A DNA stretch of 64,000 nt from Streptomyces sp. NBC_00448 (GCF_036014115.1 NZ_CP107913.1:4573001-4637000); one strand, 5' to 3'; counted from the first letter of the stretch, positions 1-11,584 are shown. Made by a program: numbers and translations. Notes: generated by a model from the sequence alone, not told the origin.

Positions 1-66
1 AATCGACTCACGGGTCTACGTCGTTCGGTCCCCCGGCAACGGACATCCCCGCGGCGGCGAACGCAC

Positions 67-104
67 GGCGGACCGCCGACGGCGATCGGCGGACCGCCGA
101 CGGC
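67..104. repeat. Two direct copies of a 17-bp GC-rich repeat
   Basis: GGCGGACCGCCGACGGC occurs at 67-83 and again at 88-104, separated by GATC. Each copy contains the short inverted repeat GGCGG-A-CCGCC. It lies 130-165 bp beyond the stop of the minus-strand acyl-CoA oxidase-like gene, so it could act in 3'-end formation, but no U-tract is visible. The rest of bases 1-233 shows no supported gene. Confidence 0.5.
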
Positions 105-233
105 AGCCAGCACACTGCGGACCGCGGACCGCGAGCGCGGGCCACCCGGCAACGGAAGGCGCGGGCAGGCCCGGCGCCGCATCCACCCGGCTCACGCCTG
201 GCTCACGCCCGTTCGCCCGGGCTCCCGCTTGCC

Positions 234-2225
234 TCAGCCCGCGACCACCGACTGCCACGGCCCCGCCGGGTCGTCGTACGCGGCGGCGTAGCCCTCCGTC
301 GCGATCGGCGCCTGGAGGATTCCGTCCGGGACCGCGAACGCCTCCACGAGCGCGAGCGCGTGCGGTGCCAGGTCGGCGCTGATCCGGTCGATCGCGGGGC
401 GCAGTTCGTGGACGGCTTCGGCGGTGAGGTGGCCGTCCGCGAGGAGCGGGCCGGCGTGCGGGGCGAGGCGCTGGAGCGCGAACAGCCGGAAGAGCTGGTC
501 GAGCACCCCGCGCGTGGTGGCGTCGCCGACCCGGCCTACCGCGGCCAGGTACGCCTCGGCGGCGCGTCGGGTGGCATACGCGTCGACGAGTTCCAGCGCC
601 GGGTTCACCGCGTGGTTCCAGCGGTCCAACGGGTCGGCGCTGGGCAGGCCGAGTCGGCTGCGGGCGTGCTGGAGGCACTGCGACTCGTGCCGTACGAGCA
701 GGTCGAGGAGGTGGCGGGAGTCGGTCGGTGGGCCGGTGGACGCGGCGCGGTCTGGCGACGGCGGACGGTAGCCGCGCCCGGTGAGCATGTCCGCGGCGGC
801 CTTGGTCCAGATGACGAGGTTGTCCCCTTCGGCGGTGATGGTGCTCTCGATCGGCGTGAACAGGTCGACGACACGGTTGGCCGACAGCAGGCCCTGGGCA
901 CCGCAGCGTTCCCGGCACTCGGTCACGATGTCCCTGGACTGCCAGGTGATCCAGCCCTTCGCCGCCGCGACGAGGACATCCACATCGGCGGCCTCGGCGA
1001 CATCGACGACCGTGGCCCCGACCCCACGCCCGGCCGCCCCGGCCCCGGTCCCGCGCCGGGCGGACCCGGACCCCGCCACCTCGCGGTCGTCCCCGCGTCC
1101 GCACTCGCGAACGGCCTCGCGCAGCAGGAACGACGCCGCGTACGCACGCGCCACCGCCCCGAGCAGCCTGGTCTGATGGCAGCGGTAGGCGAAGACGGGA
1201 ACGCCGGTCCTGCTGGCGGGCGCGAACGTGTGCCGGCGATGCCCGTACCGCACGGCGACCGTGAGCGCTGCCCGGGCGCCGCCCAGTGCCGCCGCGCTCA
1301 GGCAGAGCTTGCCGGTGGTCACGCGCTGGATGGACCGCAGGAACCGGCGCCGCCGGCTGCCGACCGCGCTGCGGAAGGTCCCCTCGGCGGTCAACTCGGC
1401 GTGGTCGCCGGCCAGCAGCGCCGTCCGGGGCACGACCACCCGGTCGAACGACGTGATGGCGTGGTCGACGGCTGATCCCGGTATCTCCGAGAGCGGGCGC
1501 ACCCGGATGCCGGGAAGCGGCCCCCGCTCGTCCCGCAGTGGCACGAGGAAGAGGAACACGCCGCGGTCCTGGCCGCGGACGATCAACCTGGCCGCCACCA
1601 GACCGCTCTTGCGTCCGCCCGCGGAGCCGGTGTTGGGCATGAACTTCTGCGCGCCCGCGGTGGGGGTGTGCAGGACGAAGTCGTCCGTCTCCGGCCGGTG
1701 GGTCGCGGTCGTCTCCAACTCGGCGGCGTTGTTGCCGTAGCCGAGTTCGGTGATGAGAACGGTGCCGTACTCCCGGAGGCGGTTGAACGGCGTCGGGTCG
1801 ATCGCGTGCTCGCGGTCGAGACGCAGGAGGCTGCCCAGGAAGAGGTTGTAGTGGACGGTCGCCAGGGTGGTCAGGGTGCCGTCGACCATTCCCAGCCATT
1901 CGTGCAGCGCGACCAATCGGTCCGTCGCCGTGACGAGTTCCTCGACCGAATCGACTTCGTCGTTGACGGCCCGTAGCCGCGTATATGCGAGTTCGGCGCG
2001 CTCAGGAATCGACAAGCCGTCCTGGTATCGGAATAAGCGCCGGGAGAGAACCTCCGTCCATTGCCGGTGCAGGTCGTCGAAACGCCCGTCGAAGAGCACC
2101 TCGGTCAGCAACTCCGCGCGCACCGCGCCTCCGGGGTCGGTGGCGCCGTCGGCCGTACGCTCCGAGGTGCCGCCGCCGGTGCGCCCCTCGGGCAGCCACG
2201 CGGCCGCCGTGCGGGCGGGGTTCAC
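234..2225 (-). CDS. Acyl-CoA oxidase/dehydrogenase-like flavoprotein
   Basis: A 663-residue protein of the acyl-CoA dehydrogenase/oxidase superfamily, expected to bind FAD and oxidise an acyl-CoA or related thioester. The middle-domain signature ITELGYGNN (about 158-166) followed by ETTAT (171-175) matches the TELGHGSN...ETTA pattern of acyl-CoA oxidases. A long C-terminal helical part follows (about 330-650), which fits the larger oxidase type better than the roughly 380-residue dehydrogenases. Residues 380-420 are an Ala/Gly/Arg-rich insert of uncertain structure. The start is GTG at 2225, overlapping the stop of the upstream EF-hand gene in a GTGA overlap, so the two are probably translationally coupled. 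The substrate cannot be deduced; a role in specialised metabolism rather than bulk beta-oxidation is possible. Confidence 0.8.
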   Translation of the reverse strand: MNPARTAAAWLPEGRTGGGTSERTADGATDPGGAVRAELLTEVLFDGRFDDLHRQWTEVLSRRLFRYQDGLSIPERAELAYTRLRAVNDEVDSVEELVTATDRLVALHEWLGMVDGTLTTLATVHYNLFLGSLLRLDREHAIDPTPFNRLREYGTVLITELGYGNNAAELETTATHRPETDDFVLHTPTAGAQKFMPNTGSAGGRKSGLVAARLIVRGQDRGVFLFLVPLRDERGPLPGIRVRPLSEIPGSAVDHAITSFDRVVVPRTALLAGDHAELTAEGTFRSAVGSRRRRFLRSIQRVTTGKLCLSAAALGGARAALTVAVRYGHRRHTFAPASRTGVPVFAYRCHQTRLLGAVARAYAASFLLREAVRECGRGDDREVAGSGSARRGTGAGAAGRGVGATVVDVAEAADVDVLVAAAKGWITWQSRDIVTECRERCGAQGLLSANRVVDLFTPIESTITAEGDNLVIWTKAAADMLTGRGYRPPSPDRAASTGPPTDSRHLLDLLVRHESQCLQHARSRLGLPSADPLDRWNHAVNPALELVDAYATRRAAEAYLAAVGRVGDATTRGVLDQLFRLFALQRLAPHAGPLLADGHLTAEAVHELRPAIDRISADLAPHALALVEAFAVPDGILQAPIATEGYAAAYDDPAGPWQSVVAG

Positions 2226-2758
2226 AGGGGGCCGAAGAGCTGATGACTCGCGCTGTTGGCCGGGTCCTCGTCGCAGTAGTACTGGGTGGCCGCGGTCATC
2301 AACCGCGCCAGCGTCAGCGTGCCGTCGGCGCCGCCGGCCAGACGCTCGAAGGTCGCGCCCGCGTCGCCCTCCGGGACGCCGATGGCCGCCACGACCGCCG
2401 CGAACTCGTCCCTGCTGACCAGCCCGTCGCCGTCGCGGTCGGCGAAGTGGAAGCCGGCTTCGTAGAGCGGGCCTATCAGCGTGTCGAAGTTCTCGCTCAC
2501 GTGTCGCACGGCCCGGCGGAACTCGGACTTGTCGATCCGGCCGTCCCCGTCGGTGTCGGCCGTCGCGCGCAGCGCATGCCAGTAGTTCAGCAGCTCGTCG
2601 GCATACCTCTGGCCCTTCACCGCGGTGCGTTCCTCACCGAACGAGGCCCGCACGCGGTCGGCCATCAACACGAAGTCGTCCTCCGCGATCACGCCGTCGC
2701 CATTGACGTCCAACAGCGAGAAAAGCCTTTCGTACTTCTGATCCAGCAGGGCCCCCAT
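2222..2758 (-). CDS. Calerythrin-like EF-hand calcium-binding protein
   Basis: A 178-residue cytosolic protein with EF-hand loops. Loop 1 is DVNGDGVIAEDD, loop 2 DTDGDGRIDKSE and loop 3 DRDGDGLVSRDE; loops 2 and 3 have the canonical Asp/Asp/Glu ligands, while loop 1 has Asp at position 12. A fourth, degenerate helix-loop-helix lies near residues 135-150. Length and layout match calerythrin of actinomycetes, a calcium buffer or sensor related to sarcoplasmic calcium-binding proteins. The ATG at 2758 was chosen because the reading frame upstream has no domain. The stop overlaps the GTG of the acyl-CoA oxidase-like gene by 4 bp, implying one operon. What the protein senses or buffers is unknown. 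Confidence 0.88.
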   Translation of the reverse strand: MGALLDQKYERLFSLLDVNGDGVIAEDDFVLMADRVRASFGEERTAVKGQRYADELLNYWHALRATADTDGDGRIDKSEFRRAVRHVSENFDTLIGPLYEAGFHFADRDGDGLVSRDEFAAVVAAIGVPEGDAGATFERLAGGADGTLTLARLMTAATQYYCDEDPANSASHQLFGPL

Positions 2759-3008
2759 AACGCTCCTCCACCCCTTCAGTTCGGAGATTCCGCCACACCG
2801 TGAATTTTCCCCATGCATAGGCGGGAGCAACCCCACTCGATCGAGTGAATCGGCGCCTCCAGAAATCCCGCGGGACGAATTGCTGCGCCTACGGGACGAC
2901 CGGGGGCCGGACGTGGCGACACCGCGGAACAACGAAACCGCACGGGCTCGGCGCCGCGGAACGACAATCCGCTCGACCAGGGCGGCCGGCGGAAGGGACC
3001 CTGGGCGC

Positions 3009-3560
3009 ATGGAGTTCCTCTGCTACCACCGCGATCGGCCCGGTTCCCTCACGCTGCGCGACGAGTTGACCGAAGCGCACTGGTCCTACATGGACCGGTA
3101 CGCCAAGGAGCTGATCGCGCGAGGCCCGACGCTCGCCGACGACGGGGACACCCCCACCGGCAGCGTGCACATCGTCGACCTGCCCGACGTCGCCGCCGCC
3201 CGCGCGTTCGCCTTCGACGAGCCCAACTACCAGGCCGGCGTCTACCGTGACGTGCTCCTGCGCCGATGGCGCAACACGCTCGGGCGCACCATGTGGGACT
3301 TCCCCGGCGGCCGCACCGGCGGCAACCGCTACCTGGTGATCGGCCTCGGCGCCGGCGAGGCCGCCGACCTCACCGCGCCGACCGACCGGCACGAACTGAT
3401 CGCCTACGGGCCGCTGGTGTCCGACGACGCCGCCCGTTGGCTGGGCACAGCCGCGCTGCTGCGGGCGCCGGACCCGGCGACGGCACGCACCGTCCTCACC
3501 GCCGGCCGGTACGCCGACATCGAGGTCCACGACTGGCAGTTCGGCGGCCGCCCCTCGTGA
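3009..3560 (+). CDS. YCII-related domain protein
   Basis: A 183-residue protein beginning MEFLCYHRDRPGS. Its first half (residues 1-95) has the ferredoxin-like YCII/dimeric alpha-beta barrel pattern, including an EAHWSYMDRY segment, GPTLADDG and GSVHIVDLPD. The second half resembles a diverged repeat of the same fold (LIAYGPLVSDDA, then a final VEVHDW-like strand, IEVHDWQF). The family is widespread, and proposed roles in catalysis or small-molecule binding are weakly supported. The ATG at 3009 follows a GGAAGGGA-like ribosome site. It is divergent from the EF-hand/acyl-CoA operon, so 2759-3008 should hold promoters for both. Confidence 0.75.
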   Translation: MEFLCYHRDRPGSLTLRDELTEAHWSYMDRYAKELIARGPTLADDGDTPTGSVHIVDLPDVAAARAFAFDEPNYQAGVYRDVLLRRWRNTLGRTMWDFPGGRTGGNRYLVIGLGAGEAADLTAPTDRHELIAYGPLVSDDAARWLGTAALLRAPDPATARTVLTAGRYADIEVHDWQFGGRPS

Positions 3561-3670
3561 ACCGAGCCGCCCTGCGGGCGTCGCGCCCCGGCCGCCGCTG
3601 ACCGACGGCCTCCCCGTCGCCGCCCTGCCCCTGCCGCTCTGCCCTACACTTCCGGGCGTCGGTCGCGTCC

Positions 3671-3730
3671 GAGGACGCCCCAGGAACGGCCCGAGGACGT
3701 CCCGAGGACTCCTGAGGACGTCCTGAGGAC
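3671..3730. repeat. Five phased GAGGAC repeats upstream of a lipoprotein gene
   Basis: GAGGAC occurs at 3671, 3693, 3704, 3714 and 3725, usually within (C/T)GAGGACGTCC. Spacings are 22, 11, 10 and 11 bp, close to one or two helical turns. The cluster ends 50 bp before the ATG of the DUF4232 lipoprotein. It could be a cooperative operator array or a degenerate tandem repeat. Confidence 0.55.
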
Positions 3731-3779
3731 GGCGACCCGCCGGCCGACAGGGGCACGCGGACGACCCGGGGGCAAAGTC

Positions 3780-4886
3780 ATGCGCAAGGCAAGTCAGTTG
3801 GGGACGCTTGCGGTGGGGATGGCCGCGCTGGCCGTCGCCGTCACGGGCTGCGGGAACCAGAGCGGGGACGGCGGCACCGGAAGCACGGGGACGCCGCCGA
3901 CGACGGCCCCGCGGGTGTCCGCGGCAGCGACGTTGGAGCCCGACGGCACCGTGCCGTGGGTGGACGAACCGGCGACGGACGCCGATTTCAGGGCGCCCAC
4001 CACGGCGCCTGCGCCCGTCACCGGGCCGACCTGTCACGCCTCCCAACTGACGGGCGTCCTCACCCGATGGATTCACAAGAGCACCAATGGCGAGGTGAAC
4101 GACCCGATCATGGATGCCTCGTTGTTCGGCTACGCGGTGCTGACCAACACCTCGCACACCGCGTGCAAGCTGCAAGGCATCCCGAAACTGCGGCTGGCAG
4201 CGGGTGGTACGACGGTCCCGCTCCCGCACAGCGGCTCACGATCCCGCCCGGCGGTCGGCCTGCCGCCGGGCGGCACGGCGAACTTCCGCATCGACTGGGA
4301 CGGCCCCTACTGCCCCACACAGCACGGCACTTACACCCTCGACGCCGACCTGCCCGGCGCGGGCGACGTCGCGGTACGGCTGGTGGACCAGACGGTGCCG
4401 GGGTGCGCCCATGACGACCTGCACCCCCAGGTCACCTCATTCCTTTCGCCGGGACCGCTCTCCGACGGCGACGGAAACACGGACCCGCGCCCCGTGATCT
4501 CCACGCTGAGCACGCTCACCGCGCGCGCCACGGACGTGCCGAAGAGCGTACGGCTCGGCCGACCGGTCGACTTCACCGTCACGCTCAACAACCCCACCGG
4601 CGAAGCCGTGTCGTTGGCCGGGCGCCCGGGCTTCACCCTGCAGGTCCTGTGCACGGGCACGCAGGGGCGCGAGGGACTGAACAACGGCGGCAAGTCGTAC
4701 CTGCTCAACAACCGTGCCGTGCACAGCGTTCCCGCCCACGGCTCGGTCCGGTTCGCCGTCCGGGCGACCATCCCGCGGGCGTCGTCCTTCCCCGGCCCGA
4801 ACCTGTACGTCAACTGGCGCATGTTCACGCGGGGGTTGCCGAGCGGCCTGCCCTTCGTGTCGCTCACGCTCCCCACCGGGACATGA
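3780..4886 (+). CDS. DUF4232 domain lipoprotein
   Basis: A 368-residue predicted surface lipoprotein. The N-terminus is a lipoprotein signal peptide with a hydrophobic core and the lipobox VTGC at residues 21-24, so Cys24 would be acylated and the protein anchored outside the membrane. A Ser/Thr/Pro linker follows to about residue 80. The DUF4232 module then starts at TCHASQL with conserved Cys pairs and a NTSHTACKLQG segment; the C-terminal half looks like another Ig-like beta domain. DUF4232 lipoproteins are abundant in Streptomyces and have no established activity. It is convergent with the SNF2 helicase gene. Confidence 0.85.
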   Translation: MRKASQLGTLAVGMAALAVAVTGCGNQSGDGGTGSTGTPPTTAPRVSAAATLEPDGTVPWVDEPATDADFRAPTTAPAPVTGPTCHASQLTGVLTRWIHKSTNGEVNDPIMDASLFGYAVLTNTSHTACKLQGIPKLRLAAGGTTVPLPHSGSRSRPAVGLPPGGTANFRIDWDGPYCPTQHGTYTLDADLPGAGDVAVRLVDQTVPGCAHDDLHPQVTSFLSPGPLSDGDGNTDPRPVISTLSTLTARATDVPKSVRLGRPVDFTVTLNNPTGEAVSLAGRPGFTLQVLCTGTQGREGLNNGGKSYLLNNRAVHSVPAHGSVRFAVRATIPRASSFPGPNLYVNWRMFTRGLPSGLPFVSLTLPTGT

Positions 4887-4939
4887 GCCAACTCCCCCGC
4901 AATCCTGACCCGTTCGACGCGTCAGCCTGGCGCGGCAGG

Positions 4940-7900
4940 TCATGCCCGCCGACCGCGCAGAGCCACCAGTTCGGCCAGCTCGCCGTCGCTCAGCTCGCTG
5001 AACGCCGCCTCGCCCGATCCCAGTACGGCGTCGGCGAGTGCACGCTTCTGCCGCAGCAGTCCGGCCACCCGCTCCTCCACCGTGCCCTCGGCGACCAGCT
5101 TGTGCACCTGAACCGGCTGGGTCTGCCCGATCCGGTAGGCGCGGTCGGTGGCCTGGTCCTCCACCGCCGGGTTCCACCAGCGGTCGTAGTGGACGACGTG
5201 CCCGGCGCGGGTGAGGTTCAGACCCGTGCCGGCGGCCTTCAGGGACAGCAGGAAGACCTTCGTGCCGCCCGACTGGAAGGCGTCCACCATCTGCTCACGC
5301 CGTCGGACCGAGGTGCCGCCGTGCAGGAGCAGGCTCGGCACGCCGCGTTGGTCGAGATGGCGCTCGATCAGCCGGGCCATGGCCACGTACTGCGTGAAGA
5401 CCAGTACCGACCCGTCCTCGGCGAGCACGGTGTCCAGGAGTTCGTCCAGCAGCGCCAACTTGCCTGACCGGCCGGGCAATTTCGCGCCCTCCTGCTCCTT
5501 CAGGTACTGCGCCGGGTGGTTGCACACCTGCTTCAGACCGGTGAGGAGCTTCATCACCAGTCCGCGCCGGGCCATGCCGTCGGCGCCCTCGATCTCGGCC
5601 ATCAACTCCCGCACCAGGGAGCCGTACAGCGCGACCTGTTCCCTCGTGAGCGACACCGGCTGGTCCGTCTCGGTCTTCGGCGGCAGCTCCGGAGCGATAC
5701 CGGGATCGGACTTGCGCCGTCGGAGCAGGAACGGTCTTACGAGCGAGGCCAGTTGGGCGGCGGCCTGCGCATCGTGGTCGCCCTCGACGGCCCTGGCGTA
5801 GCGGTCGCGGAACGAGCCGAGGGTGCCCAGCAGTCCGGGCGTGGTCCAGTCGAGCAGTGCCCACAGCTCGGACAGGTTGTTCTCGACCGGGGTGCCGGTC
5901 AGCGCGACCCGGCCGCGCGACGGAATGCGGCGCAGCGCGCGGGCGGTGTGCGCGTGCGGGTTCTTCACGTGCTGGGCCTCGTCGGCGACCAGCAGTGACC
6001 AGGGCCGCTCAGATAGGAGTTCGACGTCGCGGCGCATCGTGCCGTACGTGGTCAGCACGAAAGCGTCGCCTTCGAGACCGGCCAGTTCGCGGCCGGGGCC
6101 GTGGAAGCGGCGTACGGGCGCGGTCGGCGCGAACCGGCGGATCTCCCGTTCCCAGTTGCCGAGCAGGGACGCCGGGCAGACCACCAGGGTGGGGCCCGCG
6201 GTGGCCTTGCGCTCCTGGCGGCGCAGGTGGAGGGCGATCAGCGTCACGGTCTTGCCCAGGCCCATGTCGTCCGCCAGGCACGCGCCAAGACCGAGCGAGG
6301 TCATCCGGTGCAGCCAGTTCAGGCCGCGCAGTTGGTAGTCGCGCAAGGTCGCCACGAGCGCCTTCGGCGGGCGGTGCGGCTCCCGCGCGGCGCGGGCCTC
6401 GGGGTCGGCGATTCGCGCGCGCAGCTCTTCCAGCAGGGCACCCGCGGCGACCGGGACCCGCTCCCCGTCCACCTCGACGCTGCCGGTCAGCGCCGCGCCC
6501 AACGCCTCGATCGGCGTCAGCGACGGCGCCCCGGCCCGGGCCGCCGTCCGCAGACGCCGCACCAACTCCCCGTCCACCACAACCCATTGACCGCGCAGCC
6601 GAACGACCGGACGGTGCGCGCGGACCAGCCGCTCCACCTCGTCCGCGGTCAGTTCCTCGCCCCCGAGGGCAACCCGCCAGCGGAAGTCCAGCAGCCCGCC
6701 GGAGGACAGGAAGGACGCGGCCCCGGTCGTCGTGCTCCGGCGGCGGTCGCCGGACGGCTCCAGGACGCCCGTCGCCGTCAGCCGGCGGACCAGGTCCCCG
6801 GGCCAGTGCACCGCCACGCCCGCTGCCGCGAGACGCTCGGCGGTACGGCCCAGCAGGTCGCGGGCCTCGTCGTCGGACAGGTCGAGTCCGGTGGGGGCGG
6901 TGGACCCCGACAGCCCTGCGAGCGGCGGCCATACGCGCGCCGCGCGCCGCAGCGCGAGCCGGGTGTCCGCCCGGGCCCGCACGCCGAAGAGCTCGGGTGC
7001 CGCGGCCGTCCCCGCCCAGAGGTCGGCGGCGTCGGTGAGCACCGACGGGTCGGCCAGGCTGTGCAGTTGGACGACGGCCCGGAAGGAGCCGGCGCCGGGC
7101 CCGTCGTCGTCCTCGACTCGTCCCGAGGCCCCGCCCTTGCCCAACCCGCCTGTATGCAGCAGCTCTTGGCCGCTCGGACTCTCGCCGGAGAGGCCGCCAC
7201 CGACCACCTCCAGCCGCAGCGACACCCGAAGGGCCGCCTCGCGAGCGGCGGCAGCCCCGTCGGCCTCCCGGCCCTCAACAGCCGCCGCCCCGGCGACCTT
7301 CGCCTCCTCTACGGCCGAGGCGCGCCGCTCCGGCGCCGGGCGCGCCTTCCGCCAAGGCGCGGCCGCCGCGATCGGCGACCCGCCGGCCACGTGCCGAGCA
7401 GCCGGCGTACGCGTCAGCGCATCGGCCACGGCGTCCAGGAACGCCCGCAGCGTCGCGTCGGCCGACGGAAGCGCGAGCGGCGAGCGGCCCGACACCGGTA
7501 CGGCGCGGGCCTCGGGCGGCATGGCGGCGGCGAGGGCACCCAACCGGTCCTCGTCCGCGCCGTCCAGCGGGCCGACCCGCCACACATCGAAGCCCGCCGG
7601 CGACTGCTCCGACCGCGATCGCCCCCGCGCCAGCAGGCTCAGTCCCAGCGTGGCCGCGGCCCCCCAGAACGCCATGCCCGCCGACGCCCGCCCGCTCGCG
7701 CCCAGCGCCCGGCAACGGGTCAGCAGCGGTACGGCGTCTGCCACCGTCACGCTCACGGCACCCGCCCGCACCGCCGGCGCCGGCTCCGCGCTCCCGGGCT
7801 CCCCCGCCGGTCGGACCACCGTGAGCCACTCCGGCTCGACCCCCAGATCCGGCGGCCCACCGCCCGGCGTCCAGAACGCCACGCGCCCCCGCCGGGGCGG

Positions 7901-8071
7901 ATCGGCGGGAAGGAACATCGCCTCCCCTGCGGCCAGTTCCGGCAGCGCCCCGAACAGCCGCGCGCGCTCCACCGCGACCGGCTCGGCCACCTCCTCGGCA
8001 CCGGCCGGCCCCGCGGGGGCGCCCGCGCCCGCGTCCACGCCCACCGCCCAACGCCCTGCCACTCGCACCAC
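4940..8071 (-). CDS. SNF2/RAD54-family DEAD/DEAH-box ATPase (helicase)
   Basis: About 1043 residues if translation starts at GTG 8071 (VVRVAGRWAVGVDAG). The frame stays open to 8356, but the extra N-terminal sequence is low-complexity Arg/Gly, so the start is uncertain. The C-terminal half is a complete Swi2/Snf2 motor: motif I DDMGLGKT, motif II VADEAQ, motif III LTGTP, then the RecA2 motifs VLVFTQY, AAGTGLNL and motif VI DQATDRAYRIGQ. The N-terminal half is the long Gly/Ala-rich bacterial SNF2 extension (DUF3670-like). Such stand-alone bacterial Snf2 proteins translocate on double-stranded DNA and may remodel protein-DNA or RNA polymerase complexes. The neighbours give no further clue. Confidence 0.9.
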   Translation of the reverse strand: MVRVAGRWAVGVDAGAGAPAGPAGAEEVAEPVAVERARLFGALPELAAGEAMFLPADPPRRGRVAFWTPGGGPPDLGVEPEWLTVVRPAGEPGSAEPAPAVRAGAVSVTVADAVPLLTRCRALGASGRASAGMAFWGAAATLGLSLLARGRSRSEQSPAGFDVWRVGPLDGADEDRLGALAAAMPPEARAVPVSGRSPLALPSADATLRAFLDAVADALTRTPAARHVAGGSPIAAAAPWRKARPAPERRASAVEEAKVAGAAAVEGREADGAAAAREAALRVSLRLEVVGGGLSGESPSGQELLHTGGLGKGGASGRVEDDDGPGAGSFRAVVQLHSLADPSVLTDAADLWAGTAAAPELFGVRARADTRLALRRAARVWPPLAGLSGSTAPTGLDLSDDEARDLLGRTAERLAAAGVAVHWPGDLVRRLTATGVLEPSGDRRRSTTTGAASFLSSGGLLDFRWRVALGGEELTADEVERLVRAHRPVVRLRGQWVVVDGELVRRLRTAARAGAPSLTPIEALGAALTGSVEVDGERVPVAAGALLEELRARIADPEARAAREPHRPPKALVATLRDYQLRGLNWLHRMTSLGLGACLADDMGLGKTVTLIALHLRRQERKATAGPTLVVCPASLLGNWEREIRRFAPTAPVRRFHGPGRELAGLEGDAFVLTTYGTMRRDVELLSERPWSLLVADEAQHVKNPHAHTARALRRIPSRGRVALTGTPVENNLSELWALLDWTTPGLLGTLGSFRDRYARAVEGDHDAQAAAQLASLVRPFLLRRRKSDPGIAPELPPKTETDQPVSLTREQVALYGSLVRELMAEIEGADGMARRGLVMKLLTGLKQVCNHPAQYLKEQEGAKLPGRSGKLALLDELLDTVLAEDGSVLVFTQYVAMARLIERHLDQRGVPSLLLHGGTSVRRREQMVDAFQSGGTKVFLLSLKAAGTGLNLTRAGHVVHYDRWWNPAVEDQATDRAYRIGQTQPVQVHKLVAEGTVEERVAGLLRQKRALADAVLGSGEAAFSELSDGELAELVALRGRRA

Positions 8072-8438
8072 CCTCGAAGCCCGCCCGTCCCCTCGCCTAC
8101 CTGATCTCCACCCGACGCCCCCACCCGCGGCCGGCACACCGCCGTCCCCATCCCCGCACGTCCAGGCTATCCACCAGCACGGACACCCCTGCCGCAGCGG
8201 CATCCCGCGAGCTCCGTACAGCCCGCGCCCGTAGCAGCCCCGCAGTCCGCAGCCCGTACCCCGTACCGGCCGTGCTTCCGGACCGCCCCGAGGCCCGTAC
8301 GCGCCGCCCACACTCGCCTCCCGTACGCCCCGCGTGGCCGCCCCCACCTCTCGCACCTCGGCCTCGCACCCCTCACCAGCCCCGCACCACCCCGCATGCG
8401 GTACACCTGAGAGCAGGCACAGTCAGGGAGGGGGCCGC

Positions 8439-9449
8439 GTGAAGCAGGCGGCGACAGGAACGTTGATAGGTCTGGCGGTCGGGGACGCCATGGGCTTTCC
8501 GACGGAGTTCAACACGATGGCGCAGATCGTGGCGAAGTGCGGCCCTTGGCGCACGATGCCGCTGCCGCTCTCCTCGGGTCGGGCCTACGTCACCGACGAC
8601 ACGCAGATGACGCTCGCCCTCGGCGAGGGGATGGTCGAAGCGCTGGCCGAAGGGCCGCTGACGGCGGCCAGGTTGGTGCCGCCGGTTCGGGCGCGCTTCG
8701 TCGAGTGGTGCTTCTCGCCGGAGAACAACCGCGCGCCGGGCACGACATGCCTGCGCGCCTGCGAGGCGCTGAGCCGGGGCGGCACCTGGCAGGCCGCCAG
8801 CGAGATCGGCTCCAAGGGGTGCGGGGCGAACATGCGGGTCGCGCCGCTGGGCCTGATCCCGGGGCTGGACCGCCAACAGCGCTCCGGCGCTTCTCAGTTG
8901 CAGTCCGCGCTCACCCACGGCCATCCGACCGCGCTGGCCGCGAGCGACCTGACCGCGCACGCCGTCCGGCTGCTCGCCGAGGGCACACAGCCCGCCGAAC
9001 TGCTGTCCGAGCTAGGCGCATACGCCCATGACAGCCGCGGCCACTACCCCGCCGACTGGCTCGGCGACCTCGCCGACCGCGCGCACGACGCCGACCCCGT
9101 GTCCTTCGCGAACCGCGGCTGGGACGAGTGCCTGGCCGTACTGGACCGCGTCGAGCGTGCTCTGCGCTCCCCCGATCCCGAGGCCGATCCGTGCGCGGCC
9201 ACCGGGGCCGGGTGGATCGCCGAGGAGGCGCTCGCCACCGCGCTGTACTGCTTCCTGCTGTTCCCCGACGACCCGCCCGCGGCGGTCCGGCGGGCCGCGT
9301 ACTCCTCCGGCGACTCCGACTCGATCGCCGCTCTGGCCGGGGCGTTCGCCGGCGCCCACCACGGCGCCGGTGCCTGGCCGGCACCGTGGGTGGACGCCAT
9401 CGAATACCGTGAACGACTGCTGGCCCTGGGCGCCGCCTGGGACGTCTGA
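8439..9449 (+). CDS. ADP-ribosylglycohydrolase family protein
   Basis: A 336-residue protein of the ARH/DraG-like family, which hydrolyses ADP-ribose from proteins or small molecules using two Mg ions. Visible signatures are GLAVGDAMGFPTEF near the N-terminus, the metal-binding VTDDTQMTL, and the C-terminal metal/ribose motif SSGDSDSIAALAGAFAGA. The start is GTG 8439 (VKQAATGTLIG), preceded by a GGGAGGGGG ribosome site; the frame is open further upstream but lacks conserved sequence. It is divergent from the SNF2 gene. No partner ADP-ribosyltransferase is nearby, so the substrate is unknown. Confidence 0.9.
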   Translation: MKQAATGTLIGLAVGDAMGFPTEFNTMAQIVAKCGPWRTMPLPLSSGRAYVTDDTQMTLALGEGMVEALAEGPLTAARLVPPVRARFVEWCFSPENNRAPGTTCLRACEALSRGGTWQAASEIGSKGCGANMRVAPLGLIPGLDRQQRSGASQLQSALTHGHPTALAASDLTAHAVRLLAEGTQPAELLSELGAYAHDSRGHYPADWLGDLADRAHDADPVSFANRGWDECLAVLDRVERALRSPDPEADPCAATGAGWIAEEALATALYCFLLFPDDPPAAVRRAAYSSGDSDSIAALAGAFAGAHHGAGAWPAPWVDAIEYRERLLALGAAWDV

Positions 9450-9481
9450 CCCGACGGTGAGCGGCGCCCTGGCGGCCGGTT

Positions 9482-11440
<1,959 letters not shown>

Positions 11441-11534
11441 TGTCCGTTGGTCCTTCGCAGATCACCGGGTGACGGGTACTGACCGAAGCACTTTAGATCA
11501 GCCGCTCCGCCCGCAGCCCGCGGTCCGGACAACA

Positions 11535-11561
11535 GCCCCGCAGGCCGGGTGCCTGCGGGGC
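11535..11561 (-). terminator. Hairpin terminator after the DoxX gene
   Basis: A perfect 11-bp stem, GCCCCGCAGGC (11535-11545) and GCCTGCGGGGC (11551-11561), with a 5-nt loop. It lies 24 bp beyond the stop of the minus-strand DoxX-family gene and before htpG. There is no long U-tract, as is common in Streptomyces. Confidence 0.75.
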
Positions 11562-11584
11562 CGTCGGTCGGGCCGGACCACCGG

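Noticed and set aside
16..1899. 627-codon minus-strand frame overlapping the acyl-CoA oxidase-like gene
   Set aside because: Arg/Pro-rich shadow in a different frame of the same strand; the 234-2225 frame has the family motifs.
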